From assembly GCA_014239655.1 (NCBI GenBank), contig JAAZYM010000070.1:1-41505 (forward strand): a DNA stretch of 41,505 bases, in the 5' to 3' direction. Source of the DNA: Flavobacteriales bacterium (GTDB taxonomy: Bacteria > Bacteroidota > Bacteroidia > Flavobacteriales > BACL11). Every line of letters begins with the position of its first letter. Within the stretch, counting starts at the first letter, position 1. The notes beneath the pieces are model-generated. The model made no database searches. It was not told where the DNA came from and saw only the letters and a program-made list of their open reading frames with translations. Positions 8,607-17,093 of this stretch are shown here, one piece after another. Both the position numbers and the translations under genes were made by a program.

Positions 8607-10000
8607 TGAGATTTTTTCTTATAGTTATATTGGTTTTTTTTGTTTCTCTAACAAATGCTCAGCAATTTTTTAATAAAAATATTTTTGGGTTTGCTACTTC
8701 TAATACGTTTACTTTTTTTAATGTAGACGATACTGTTTTTCAAGAAAAAATTGGCCAGATTTCTCCTAGAGTATTAAGATTTCCTGGTGGAGCTGTAGGT
8801 AATTTTTATCATTTTAATGAACCAGCATATGGTTTGAAGCTAAATGAGATTGATTCTTTAATTTCTGGTAAATTTCCAAAAAGAGCAAGAGGTCTTATTA
8901 ATTTTGCTAGAAAGAAAGGGCATAGAGATAATTATATATATGATTTTATGAAGCTTGCCAAGTCAACTGGCGCTAGCGCAGTTTTAGTTGCTAATGTCTT
9001 GACTGAAGATATTGATGATATTATAAATATGATTAATACGATTCAAGAGAATGATATTGATATTATTGGAGTTGAATTAGGTAGTGAATTATCTAATAAG
9101 AGTTATTATGATAATGGATATACCATAGAAAGCTATATAGCTAGAGCTGAATATATATCCCAACAAATTAAGAGTGACTTCCCAAAATTAAAGACAGCTG
9201 TAGTAGCCGCACCAATTCTTAAAGATAAGAAACACAGACATTATTTATGGAATAAGAAATTATCTGTTTTAGATTTCTATGATGCAATCATTGTACATTC
9301 CTATGCAAAGGTTGTAAAAGGAAAAGATCAGTATGGACAGATGATAGAGGAAAAGTATGAAGGAAATTTTTCAGTTGCATTTGAAAAATATAAAAAGCGT
9401 GTTCATGAATATTTTAACACTACTTATCCTAGAGAGATTGCTAATTATAATTTGATTTATAATAACACGCCAATATGGATTACAGAATGGAATCTGCAGT
9501 ACTCTAAAAAAACAGGGAATACACATTTACAAGGTTTATTTGTAGCAAATTATTTTTTAGAACTTATTTCAAATCCAGACTTCAAAACTATAGAGCTTAC
9601 TACTTTTCATAATTTAGCAGGAAGAGATTTTGGGGGGTCTATTTTTCAGATGAAAGATAATAGATCATTAACACAATCTACATTTTATCCAATACACTTG
9701 ATAAGTAGTTTTTTTATTGAGGGTAGGTATAAAGTTATAAATGAGATAGATGATGGAGTATATAAATATTCACTAATAAACAATAATAACGAAGTAGTTA
9801 GTAAGTGTTGGATAAACTGGTCAGATAGAGAGTACACACCTAATTTAACTGAAAATGATTTTAGTGTAAAATCAGAATGCTTTTCATCTAAGTTATTTAG
9901 TCTTAATAGTGAAGATAATGCAATTCAATATAGAGAAGGTAATTATTACCCTTCTAGTAAACTTATTCTTAAACCATATAGTATTACTTTAGTAAAGTAG
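8606..10000 (+). CDS. Secreted putative glycoside hydrolase, clan GH-A-like
   Basis: Residues 1-18 form a signal peptide (MRFFLIVILVFFVSLTNA, then QQ), so it is exported. The 464-residue protein looks like a (beta/alpha)8 retaining glycosidase: LRFPGGAVGNFYHF near 57-70, a candidate acid/base Glu161 in VELGSEL, a His-Ser-Tyr strand near 231-233, and a candidate nucleophile Glu294 in WITEWN. Spacing of 133 residues between the two Glu is normal for clan GH-A. The residue before Glu161 is Ser, where the clan normally has Asn. It starts on the last base of the epimerase stop and is followed after one base by sulfotransferase 3. In such loci secreted hydrolases often trim or release the polymer, so a processing role is likely. 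No exact family is assigned, and no type IX tail is seen. Confidence 0.65.
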   Translation: MRFFLIVILVFFVSLTNAQQFFNKNIFGFATSNTFTFFNVDDTVFQEKIGQISPRVLRFPGGAVGNFYHFNEPAYGLKLNEIDSLISGKFPKRARGLINFARKKGHRDNYIYDFMKLAKSTGASAVLVANVLTEDIDDIINMINTIQENDIDIIGVELGSELSNKSYYDNGYTIESYIARAEYISQQIKSDFPKLKTAVVAAPILKDKKHRHYLWNKKLSVLDFYDAIIVHSYAKVVKGKDQYGQMIEEKYEGNFSVAFEKYKKRVHEYFNTTYPREIANYNLIYNNTPIWITEWNLQYSKKTGNTHLQGLFVANYFLELISNPDFKTIELTTFHNLAGRDFGGSIFQMKDNRSLTQSTFYPIHLISSFFIEGRYKVINEIDDGVYKYSLINNNNEVVSKCWINWSDREYTPNLTENDFSVKSECFSSKLFSLNSEDNAIQYREGNYYPSSKLILKPYSITLVK

Positions 10001-10001
10001 A

Positions 10002-11009
10002 ATGAAGGATACAAAATATATATTTATAGTAGGATCAAGTAGAAGTGGAACTACAATGATGTCTAGAGTGTTAAATGAAAATAAATCAATTTTTAGTTTT
10101 CAAGAACTCCACTTTTTTAGTCAATTTTATTCTAATAGGAAGAGTAATAGATTAGACTATAGATTGTCATTAGAAATGCTTTTAGTATTGTTTAACAGAC
10201 AAGAGAATGGCGTTTTTACTAATAATACTAATAAGAAATTTAATACTATAGCTTCTTCATTAATTTCAGAGAAGTTTGATTATAGTTATTTCGAGATCTT
10301 TAGGATATTTATAGATTATATTATAAAAGAGAATGGTAAAAACATTGCATGTTTACAGACTCCAAATAATCTTTTTTATATAAAGGATATATTAAAAGAG
10401 TATCCAAATTCGACGGTAATAAATATGGTTCGTGATAATAGAGATGTTTTATTGTCGCAGAAGCATAAATGGAAAAGAAAGTTTTTGGGAGCTCAAGGGA
10501 TTCCTTTGTTTGAGAGCTTTAGATCGATGTTTAATTATCATCCTATAACTACCTCGTTAGTATGGAATTCTTCATTAAGTGTTACTGAAAGATTTATTAA
10601 TAATCAGCGATTTAAAGTAATTAGGTTTGAAGATTTTATTTCATTACCAATTGAAAATTGCAAAGATATATGTAGTTTTTTATCTGTGGATTTTTATGAT
10701 AAGATGTTATTGGTTCCTAACATCGGTTCCTCTACAAAGAAAGATGAAAACAACTTATTAATTGATTCAACTAAAATTTATAAATGGAAGAATGGAGGTT
10801 TAAATAAAGCAGAATTGTTTCTCGCTCAATATTTGTCTAGATATTTTATGCAGAAATATCAATACGAAAAAATGAATTTTATATTTCCTCCTATAAGTCT
10901 ATTGTTTTATTTTATTACTTTTCCAATTAAGTCTTTTTTTGCATTTTGTTTTAACCTGGGAAGAATATCAAGTGTTATTGATATAATAAAACCAAATAAG
11001 AAAGAATGA
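10002..11009 (+). CDS. Sulfotransferase 3 (Sulfotransfer_3-like)
   Basis: A 335-residue sulfotransferase of a different branch from the other three. The phosphosulfate loop is GSSRSGTTMM at 11-20, with Arg14 in place of the usual Lys, and ELHFF follows at about 35-39. The 3'-phosphate segment is MVRDNRDVLLSQ with Arg144 and Ser152. The C-terminus carries a hydrophobic stretch (about 288-307, beginning MNFIFPPISLL) that may touch the membrane. It overlaps sulfotransferase 4 by four bases. The distinct family suggests a different acceptor position or sugar. Activity on a polysaccharide is inferred from the neighbours. Confidence 0.87.
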   Translation: MKDTKYIFIVGSSRSGTTMMSRVLNENKSIFSFQELHFFSQFYSNRKSNRLDYRLSLEMLLVLFNRQENGVFTNNTNKKFNTIASSLISEKFDYSYFEIFRIFIDYIIKENGKNIACLQTPNNLFYIKDILKEYPNSTVINMVRDNRDVLLSQKHKWKRKFLGAQGIPLFESFRSMFNYHPITTSLVWNSSLSVTERFINNQRFKVIRFEDFISLPIENCKDICSFLSVDFYDKMLLVPNIGSSTKKDENNLLIDSTKIYKWKNGGLNKAELFLAQYLSRYFMQKYQYEKMNFIFPPISLLFYFITFPIKSFFAFCFNLGRISSVIDIIKPNKKE

Positions 11010-11869
11010 AAGTTGATTTTTTTATAGTAGGCGCACCAAAGTCAGGGACTACATCCTTATATCATTATCTTAATCAACATAGTGATATTAATATGAGTAT
11101 AGTTAAAGAGCCTAATTATTTTTCTGCTGAAGAATTAAAGAGACAGGATTTATATTATAAGGCAAAGATAATTTCAGTAATAGATGAATACAATAATCTT
11201 TTTGAAAGAAAAAAAAATAATCAATTATTAGGAGAGGCAAGTGTTTCATATTTATTTTATTCAGATGTTGCTGGTAAAATAAAATCATATAATCCAGATG
11301 CAAAAATTATTATACTATTAAGAAACCCTGTCGAGAGAGCATATTCACATTATAATATGGATAGAAGATTAGGTTATGTCAAAGAAGATCTTTCAAAAAT
11401 CATTAATGATTCTTCAGTAAAGAACCATTCGTTATATTATCAACAATATATTCAGTTAGGTCAATATTATACTCAGGTTAAAAATTATATTGATGTTTTT
11501 GGGAGGGATAATGTATGTGTTATGTTGTATGATCATCTGAAAGAGAATAATAAAAAACTTACTAATAAAGTTATAAGCTTTCTTAAGTTAAAAGAATATG
11601 ATGGTATTGATTACAATATTCCTTATAATAGCTCTAAAAATTCAGATTTTAAGATTGTCAACTTTTTATATACATTAAGTTTTTTAAGAAAATTAATATT
11701 AATGATATTTCCTATTTCTTTATTAGATTATCTTGAAAGTAAGTTTTTTAAAAATGAGAAAATGGTTATGCCTCAGGATTTAGAGAGTCAGTTGTATGAT
11801 TTATATTCTGATGAGGTTTTACTATTAGAAAAAATGTTGAATATAGATCTTTCATTATGGAAAAGGTAG
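11006..11869 (+). CDS. PAPS-dependent sulfotransferase 4
   Basis: A 287-residue cytoplasmic sulfotransferase of the Sulfotransfer_1 type. It has the loop GAPKSGTTSL at 9-18, KEPNYF at about 34-39, LGEASVSYL near 75-83 and the segment LRNPVERAYSHY with Arg106 and Ser114. It is closest by eye to sulfotransferase 1 of the same operon. It overlaps the upstream sulfotransferase by four bases and the glycosyltransferase downstream by 13 bases. The target sugar is unknown. Confidence 0.92.
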   Translation: MKVDFFIVGAPKSGTTSLYHYLNQHSDINMSIVKEPNYFSAEELKRQDLYYKAKIISVIDEYNNLFERKKNNQLLGEASVSYLFYSDVAGKIKSYNPDAKIIILLRNPVERAYSHYNMDRRLGYVKEDLSKIINDSSVKNHSLYYQQYIQLGQYYTQVKNYIDVFGRDNVCVMLYDHLKENNKKLTNKVISFLKLKEYDGIDYNIPYNSSKNSDFKIVNFLYTLSFLRKLILMIFPISLLDYLESKFFKNEKMVMPQDLESQLYDLYSDEVLLLEKMLNIDLSLWKR

Positions 11870-12768
11870 GTGTTGTTACCGTAACATATAACTCAGAAGA
11901 TGTATTTCATGCATTTCTTCTCGATGTGGTATCACAAAGACATACTAATTTCATCTTATATGTTATTGATAATGCTTCTAATGACTCTACTCTTGAGATT
12001 TTATCCAGGTTTAAAGATATAAGGATTAAGTTAATTAAGAATACAAGTAATAAAGGTGTTGCTGCAGCAAATAATCAAGGTGTTAAAGAGGCTATAAAAG
12101 ATAATTGTAGTCAGATACTTTTATTAAATAATGATATAGAGTTTTCCGAGAGTTTATTTGATGATTTGTTGTTAGAGCAAAAGCAAAAACAATGCAGTAT
12201 CGTTGTTCCAAAAATCATGTATTTTGATAAGAAAAATGTTATTTGGTATGCAGGTGGTAGTTTTAATAAGAACAGAGGGTATCTTCCATCTCATAGAGGT
12301 TTTAATGAGATAGATTCTGGTCAGTTTGACCAACCAATACAAGTTGATTATGCATCAACGTGTTGTCTCTTATTAAAGCAAGAAGTTTTTGATGATATTG
12401 GTTATATGGATGAAAAGTTTTTTGTTTATTTTGACGATACAGATTTCCTGTTTAGGGTTTTACAGAATGGAAAACACAAACTATGGTTTTGCCCACAAGT
12501 AGCTATCTTCCATAAAGTTGGAAGCCTATCTAAGTCTTTTGTGAAGAATCAAAAAAAACATTTATTCCGGGGAGACTTTTTTTTAAAACAGAATGTCAAA
12601 AACCATATATATTTTCTTAGGAAAGTAGGTGGGTTTTATTCGTATTTATTTTGTGTTTATTTATTGTTTCGTAATAATATGAGATTCTTGTTTAGCTCTA
12701 GAATCAAGAAAAATCCCTCAACATGGTATTTAATCAATAGATCTTATTTTCAGGGATGGAGGTTATAG
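11857..12768 (+). CDS. Family 2 glycosyltransferase (rhamnosyltransferase/WbbL-like)
   Basis: Adds one sugar to the lipid-linked repeat unit in the cytoplasm. The 303-residue protein has the GT2 opening VGVVTVTYNS, IDNASNDST, NKGVAAANNQG and the metal/nucleotide motif LLLNNDIEF, followed by MDEKFFVYFDDTDFLFRV, the acceptor-side motif of GT2 rhamnosyltransferase-like proteins. A hydrophobic stretch near 255-270 may attach it to the membrane. The start lies within the end of sulfotransferase 4, a 13-base overlap in another frame. It ends the rightward operon and overlaps the end of the opposing SGNH gene by six bases, tail to tail. No hairpin terminator is visible at this junction. Confidence 0.88.
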   Translation: MEKVGVVTVTYNSEDVFHAFLLDVVSQRHTNFILYVIDNASNDSTLEILSRFKDIRIKLIKNTSNKGVAAANNQGVKEAIKDNCSQILLLNNDIEFSESLFDDLLLEQKQKQCSIVVPKIMYFDKKNVIWYAGGSFNKNRGYLPSHRGFNEIDSGQFDQPIQVDYASTCCLLLKQEVFDDIGYMDEKFFVYFDDTDFLFRVLQNGKHKLWFCPQVAIFHKVGSLSKSFVKNQKKHLFRGDFFLKQNVKNHIYFLRKVGGFYSYLFCVYLLFRNNMRFLFSSRIKKNPSTWYLINRSYFQGWRL

Positions 12769-13737
12769 TTTTTTTCCAATTACTAGAGAGTCATTAAAAA
12801 GTTCTTTTACAATAATTAGATTAATAGAGTCATTTGTATGTATTGGATCTGTAAAGCAGGATTTACAATCTGTAATTGAATTAGGGAAGTCATAATCAAT
12901 TACAACACCAATCTCTTTAATTATATTTTTATATTCAGCTTCAGCTTCAGTTAGCTGGAAATCTATTACTCTTTTTCTGTATTCTTTGTGGTGTGGTACA
13001 TTTAATAATGTGAGTTTTATATTATTTTCTAAACAGTATTTATTTACTTTTTTAAGTCTTATTATTAAATCTTCAGGGTATTTATATCTTGAATATTGAT
13101 TTTTTGCCACTGTATTAATATTGAACTTCCACCATGTCTCTTTATCTTGAAAGCTTTTCCCTTTTAGCGCTCTTTTTAACATAATATTTCTAGAAATATT
13201 AGGGATATTAGATCCTGTAAATTTATGTAAGAGGGCTTTAAATGTAATTTCTAAGATATTGCCGTTAAAAATATATAGTAGAGGATTCTTTATCATTTTT
13301 TCAATTTCATCAACTCTATTAGCATATGCATACTCATTATAAAGGTTGAAGTTGATTCCAAGGATAACATTTTCTAATTCTGTGTAATTAGTAGATATCC
13401 AGAAAAGATCAATAATTTCATTGAGTTTTGCTGCATTAGAATGTAAAATAAAATAGTTGTCTCCAGTTATTTGTTTTATCTCTTTTATTGGTAGTCTTTT
13501 GATTCTTGAGTCTCCAATAATAATATTGGGAGTGGGATTGTTTTTAAAATATATTGTGTTGTATAATAATGAATTAAATTTTCTTGCAGTTTTATGTTCA
13601 GTTTCTTGATCTAAAATATTATTTTCCGAGAAATAATTAAAAGGATCAATAAGACCTAGTAGTAATATCCATAGAAATAAAGGGATGGAAAAAACCATGC
13701 ATTTAATTAGTAGCCTTTTAAGATCTTTTAATATCAT
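12763..13737 (-). CDS. SGNH-like partner of the MBOAT O-acetyltransferase (AlgJ/AlgX-type role)
   Basis: Likely the periplasmic acetyl-transferring partner of the MBOAT protein upstream. The 324-residue protein has one N-terminal membrane segment (about 11-30) and a periplasmic domain with SGNH-type signs: IIIGDSR with candidate nucleophile Ser77, and DPIH with Asp297 and His300 as the D-x-x-H pair. Its ATG overlaps the MBOAT stop by one base (TAATG), so the two are co-translated. By analogy with alginate acetylation, MBOAT passes acetyl groups across the membrane and this protein places them on the sugar. It could instead be a de-acetylase. The pair runs against the surrounding operons. Confidence 0.75.
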   Translation of the reverse strand: MILKDLKRLLIKCMVFSIPLFLWILLLGLIDPFNYFSENNILDQETEHKTARKFNSLLYNTIYFKNNPTPNIIIGDSRIKRLPIKEIKQITGDNYFILHSNAAKLNEIIDLFWISTNYTELENVILGINFNLYNEYAYANRVDEIEKMIKNPLLYIFNGNILEITFKALLHKFTGSNIPNISRNIMLKRALKGKSFQDKETWWKFNINTVAKNQYSRYKYPEDLIIRLKKVNKYCLENNIKLTLLNVPHHKEYRKRVIDFQLTEAEAEYKNIIKEIGVVIDYDFPNSITDCKSCFTDPIHTNDSINLIIVKELFNDSLVIGKKL

Positions 13738-15194
13738 TAGAATTGAAAGTATATAAAATTATTAATAGTTGAGTGAGGAGCAAGAAATAAGATACCATAG
13801 ATCATGAGATAATATATGGACCACCTCAACCATGTTGGTTTTGATTGTAGTTTTTTCCAAACATCATCTGATCTTTCATATAGACTATATGCTATTAATA
13901 CAGATATTAAAACACCACATTTGATCAGATCATTAAAATATATACCAATTCCTCTAAATTGCATTCCCATATTATTATAATCATGTAAATCAATTAGTAT
14001 GTTGTTAATTACATATATTGCATCATTGATATTGTTTGCTCTAAAGAAAATCCAGGCAAATACAACTAAGATAAATGTTATTGATACATCTAAGATTTTG
14101 TTAAGATGAGGGTTGTACTCTTCTATTTTCTTAGAAAGCTTTTGTTTGGGAGCATGTAATATGAGTGCTATAATTAAATATCCACCATGAAGTGCTCCCC
14201 ATATAATGAAAGTCCAGTTTGCTCCATGCCATAGTCCACTAAGTAAGAATGTTATTAGGATATTATAATACCATTTCCATTTCACCACCCTATTTCCACC
14301 AACAGGTATGTAAACATAATCTCTAAACCAAGTAGATAATGTTATATGCCATCTTTGCCAGAATTCTCTGATGGATTTTGAAAAATAAGGTCTTTGAAAA
14401 TTTTCTCTTAATTCAAACCCCATAACTCGAGCAGTTCCAATAGCAATGTCAGAGTATCCTGAAAAGTCGCAATAGATTTGGAAAGTGAAAAAGACGGTTG
14501 CTACAACTAATGTTATTCCAGAATAATTATCTAAATTATTATATACCCCATCAACTAAAATGGCAAGGTTATCAGCAATAACAATTTTTTTAAAGAAACC
14601 CCAAAGCATTTTTTGTAAGCCTGATTTGATCCGGTCATAAGAGAATTCGTGTTTTTGAAAGAATTGAGGTAGTAAATGATTTGATCTTTCAATTGGTCCT
14701 GCCACAAGTTGAGGAAAGAATGAAACGTATACTGCAAAAACTCCTAAGTGTTTCTGGGCAGTAGTTTTTTCATTATACACATCGATAGTATAGCTTAGAG
14801 TTTGGAATGTATAGAAAGAAATACCAACAGGAAGAAGTACATTGAAAAAAGGTATCTCATAAAAAATATTATACTGATTGAATAAAAACTGAATGTTTTC
14901 ACTAAAGAAGTTAAAGTATTTGAAGCCAAATAGGATACCTAGGTTACTTACTAGACTAATAAGTAGCCATTTTTTTCTGTCTTTCTTTTGAGGTATTTTA
15001 CTCATTTTATTTGAACACAAATAATCAATTAATGTGGAGATTATTATAAGGATGATGTAATCAATTTTCCAGCACATGTAAAAATAATAGCTGGCAATAA
15101 GTAAAAGAATCCATCTCTTTTTATGAGGTATAATAAAATAGATTGCAATTACAATTGGAAAAAAAACAAGAAATTGTAGAGAGTTAAATAGCAT
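13737..15194 (-). CDS. MBOAT O-acyltransferase, AlgI-like
   Basis: A multi-spanning inner-membrane acyltransferase that passes acetyl groups outward for polysaccharide acetylation. The 485-residue protein has the AlgI/DltB pattern: FNSLQFLVFFPIV at the start, PVGISFYTFQTLSY (122-135), DFSGYSDIAIG (243-253), FWQRWHITLSTWFRDYVYIP with His283, and GLWHGANWTF with the invariant His323. Length is usual for the family. It is the first gene of a two-gene leftward unit with its SGNH partner. It sits between the sulfotransferase operon and the heptose/GT4 operon, so the polymer is probably both sulfated and acetylated. Confidence 0.93.
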   Translation of the reverse strand: MLFNSLQFLVFFPIVIAIYFIIPHKKRWILLLIASYYFYMCWKIDYIILIIISTLIDYLCSNKMSKIPQKKDRKKWLLISLVSNLGILFGFKYFNFFSENIQFLFNQYNIFYEIPFFNVLLPVGISFYTFQTLSYTIDVYNEKTTAQKHLGVFAVYVSFFPQLVAGPIERSNHLLPQFFQKHEFSYDRIKSGLQKMLWGFFKKIVIADNLAILVDGVYNNLDNYSGITLVVATVFFTFQIYCDFSGYSDIAIGTARVMGFELRENFQRPYFSKSIREFWQRWHITLSTWFRDYVYIPVGGNRVVKWKWYYNILITFLLSGLWHGANWTFIIWGALHGGYLIIALILHAPKQKLSKKIEEYNPHLNKILDVSITFILVVFAWIFFRANNINDAIYVINNILIDLHDYNNMGMQFRGIGIYFNDLIKCGVLISVLIAYSLYERSDDVWKKLQSKPTWLRWSIYYLMIYGILFLAPHSTINNFIYFQF

Positions 15195-15244
15195 GTTTTA
15201 AGATCAAGAGTTCAATTACTTAGATTTTTATCTCTATATCAACA

Positions 15245-15252
15245 CAAATATA
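15245..15252 (-). promoter_or_regulatory. TAnnTTTG promoter element for the MBOAT-SGNH pair
   Basis: TATATTTG on the minus strand matches the Bacteroidota -7 consensus and lies 50 bases upstream of the MBOAT ATG at 15194. A clear TTTG -33 element at normal spacing is not seen, so this is a moderate call. Confidence 0.4.
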
Positions 15253-15324
15253 CAAATACATAATAAGGATTTATATTCAGTATTTATGTGTACGTTCATT
15301 ATAATATATATTGTAAAAAGATAC

Positions 15325-15332
15325 TATATTTA
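15325..15332 (+). promoter_or_regulatory. Weak promoter-like element before the GT4 operon
   Basis: TATATTTA is one base from TAnnTTTG and lies 14 bases before the ATG at 15347. No convincing -33 partner is visible. It is the best candidate for the rightward promoter in the 152-base divergent gap (15195-15346), which otherwise holds only AT-rich sequence. Confidence 0.3.
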
Positions 15333-15346
15333 TGATCTTTTAAATC

Positions 15347-16510
15347 ATGAAGATAAAAGTTGCTATAATTGATCATCTTGGAGCCCATGGGAGTTCTCAT
15401 CATTTTTATCTTTTTGGACAGGCAAAGGGGTTGATAGAGAATAGTGTGGATGTAAGTTTATATACTAATTCATCAACAAATAATCCTGAAATTCAGGACC
15501 TAGCTTTTCATCAATTTTATCAGAATATTTTTAATAGTAATAATAAACTAACAGCTTTAATAAGGTATTTGTTTGGTTCAATCAAATCGCATTTTCATGC
15601 TCGTCTAAATTCATGTAACATTTTTCATTATCATCTGTTTGGTTCTAGTTTACTTGTATTATTTAATATGTTTTTGGCTAAGTTGTTGTTTGCAAAAATT
15701 GTTGTTACTATTCATGATGTGAGAAGTTTTTCTGATAATAATGAATCATCTTTATATACTCGATTGATTTATTCTTTAACAGACTCTATTTTTACACATA
15801 ATAGATTTAGCAGAAAAGAAATTGTAAAATATCACAAGTCATTTGCTAAGAAAACAACTATTATTCCACATGGGAACTATTTGCCATTTATAGAAAATCA
15901 GGAAGATCAGAAAGAATCTAGATTAAGATTAGGTATTGGTTTAGATAAAAAAGTTTTATTGTTTTTTGGAATGATTAAAAAAGTTAAAAGTTTAGATCTT
16001 TTACTTTGTGCTATGCCTGAGATAATTAAAAGAAACCCGAATACGACATTATTAATTGCTGGAAAGCCTTGGAAAGATGACTTCACATATTATCAGGATA
16101 TAATAGACAGATTAAAGATACATAATAATTGTGTGCTTAATATTAAGTTTATTTCTAATCAGGATGTAAAACATTATTATTGTGCTTCTAATATTGTTAT
16201 ATTACCATATAAAGAAATTTATCAAAGTGGTGTACTTATGATGAGTATGTGTTTTGGTAAGCCAGTAGTTGTCTCTGATCTAGATTCTTTTAAAGAAATT
16301 GTTGATGATCAAGAGACTGCTTTCTTTTTTAAGAGTGGTGATGTTAATTCTTTATCTAATGTAGTTAACAAGGTATTAGAAAACCACAATTTATCAGAAA
16401 AAGTTAGAACACAGGGCTTTGAGTTAGTTAAAACTAAATATAGTTGGATGGAAATTGGTAGACAAACTCGCGATGCTTATTATAAAATCAATTATTTTTA
16501 CAAAAAATAA
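15347..16510 (+). CDS. Family 4 glycosyltransferase
   Basis: A GT-B-fold retaining glycosyltransferase of 387 residues, cytoplasmic or membrane-associated. The C-terminal domain has the GT4 landmarks LLFFGMIKKVKSLDLLLCAM, NTTLLIAGKPW, and YKEIYQSGVLMMSMCFGKPVVVSD, which carries the glutamate-containing donor-binding motif. The N-terminal domain has GAHGSSHHFYLFGQAKGL. It starts the second rightward operon; gmhA follows after three bases. With gmhA and gmhB it may add a heptose or another sugar of the same glycan, but donor and acceptor cannot be read from sequence. Confidence 0.9.
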   Translation: MKIKVAIIDHLGAHGSSHHFYLFGQAKGLIENSVDVSLYTNSSTNNPEIQDLAFHQFYQNIFNSNNKLTALIRYLFGSIKSHFHARLNSCNIFHYHLFGSSLLVLFNMFLAKLLFAKIVVTIHDVRSFSDNNESSLYTRLIYSLTDSIFTHNRFSRKEIVKYHKSFAKKTTIIPHGNYLPFIENQEDQKESRLRLGIGLDKKVLLFFGMIKKVKSLDLLLCAMPEIIKRNPNTTLLIAGKPWKDDFTYYQDIIDRLKIHNNCVLNIKFISNQDVKHYYCASNIVILPYKEIYQSGVLMMSMCFGKPVVVSDLDSFKEIVDDQETAFFFKSGDVNSLSNVVNKVLENHNLSEKVRTQGFELVKTKYSWMEIGRQTRDAYYKINYFYKK

Positions 16511-16513
16511 ATT

Positions 16514-17089
16514 ATGCAAGAAAGTGTCATTAAGATTATTAATCAGTCAGCTGATAATTTTTATAATATTTCACGAGATAAGGATTTAATCGTTCAAATA
16601 ACAAATGTGATTGAAGTAATAGATAATGCATTTAATAATGATAATAAGTTACTTTTATGTGGAAACGGTGGGAGTGCTGCTGATGCTCAGCACATAGCAT
16701 CAGAATTGAGTGGGCGGTTTCTTAAAGAGAGAAAGCCATTGTTTGCAGAAGCATTACATGTTAACACATCATTTGTTACAGCAGTTGCAAATGATTATGG
16801 ATTTGAACACACTTATTCAAGGATGATTGAAGCAGCAGGTAGAGATGGAGATGTGTTGATTGCATTATCTACCTCTGGAAAATCTTCAAATGTTTTAAAT
16901 GCAATACAGAAAGCAAATAAGATAGGAATGGTTACTGTTGGATTAACTGGAATGGATGGAGATTCGATGACAGATATCTGTCATCATAACATTGCCGTTC
17001 CAATAAACGATACAGCTAGAATCCAGGAGGCACATATTTTAATAGGTCATATTATTTGTCAGCTATTGGAGGAAAAATTGTTTGATTAA
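16514..17089 (+). CDS. gmhA: Sedoheptulose 7-phosphate isomerase GmhA
   Basis: Converts sedoheptulose 7-phosphate to glycero-manno-heptose 7-phosphate, the first step of nucleotide-heptose synthesis. The 191-residue SIS-domain protein has LLCGNGGSAADAQHIASELSGRF (about 47-69), ALSTSGKSSNVLNA, and the histidine-containing C-terminal helix QEAHILIGHIICQLLEE. The length is typical. The related DiaA protein lacks the heptose gene context, whereas here gmhB follows within five bases (ATG at 17094). The isomerase call is therefore firm. Confidence 0.93.
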   Translation: MQESVIKIINQSADNFYNISRDKDLIVQITNVIEVIDNAFNNDNKLLLCGNGGSAADAQHIASELSGRFLKERKPLFAEALHVNTSFVTAVANDYGFEHTYSRMIEAAGRDGDVLIALSTSGKSSNVLNAIQKANKIGMVTVGLTGMDGDSMTDICHHNIAVPINDTARIQEAHILIGHIICQLLEEKLFD

Positions 17090-17093
17090 TATT

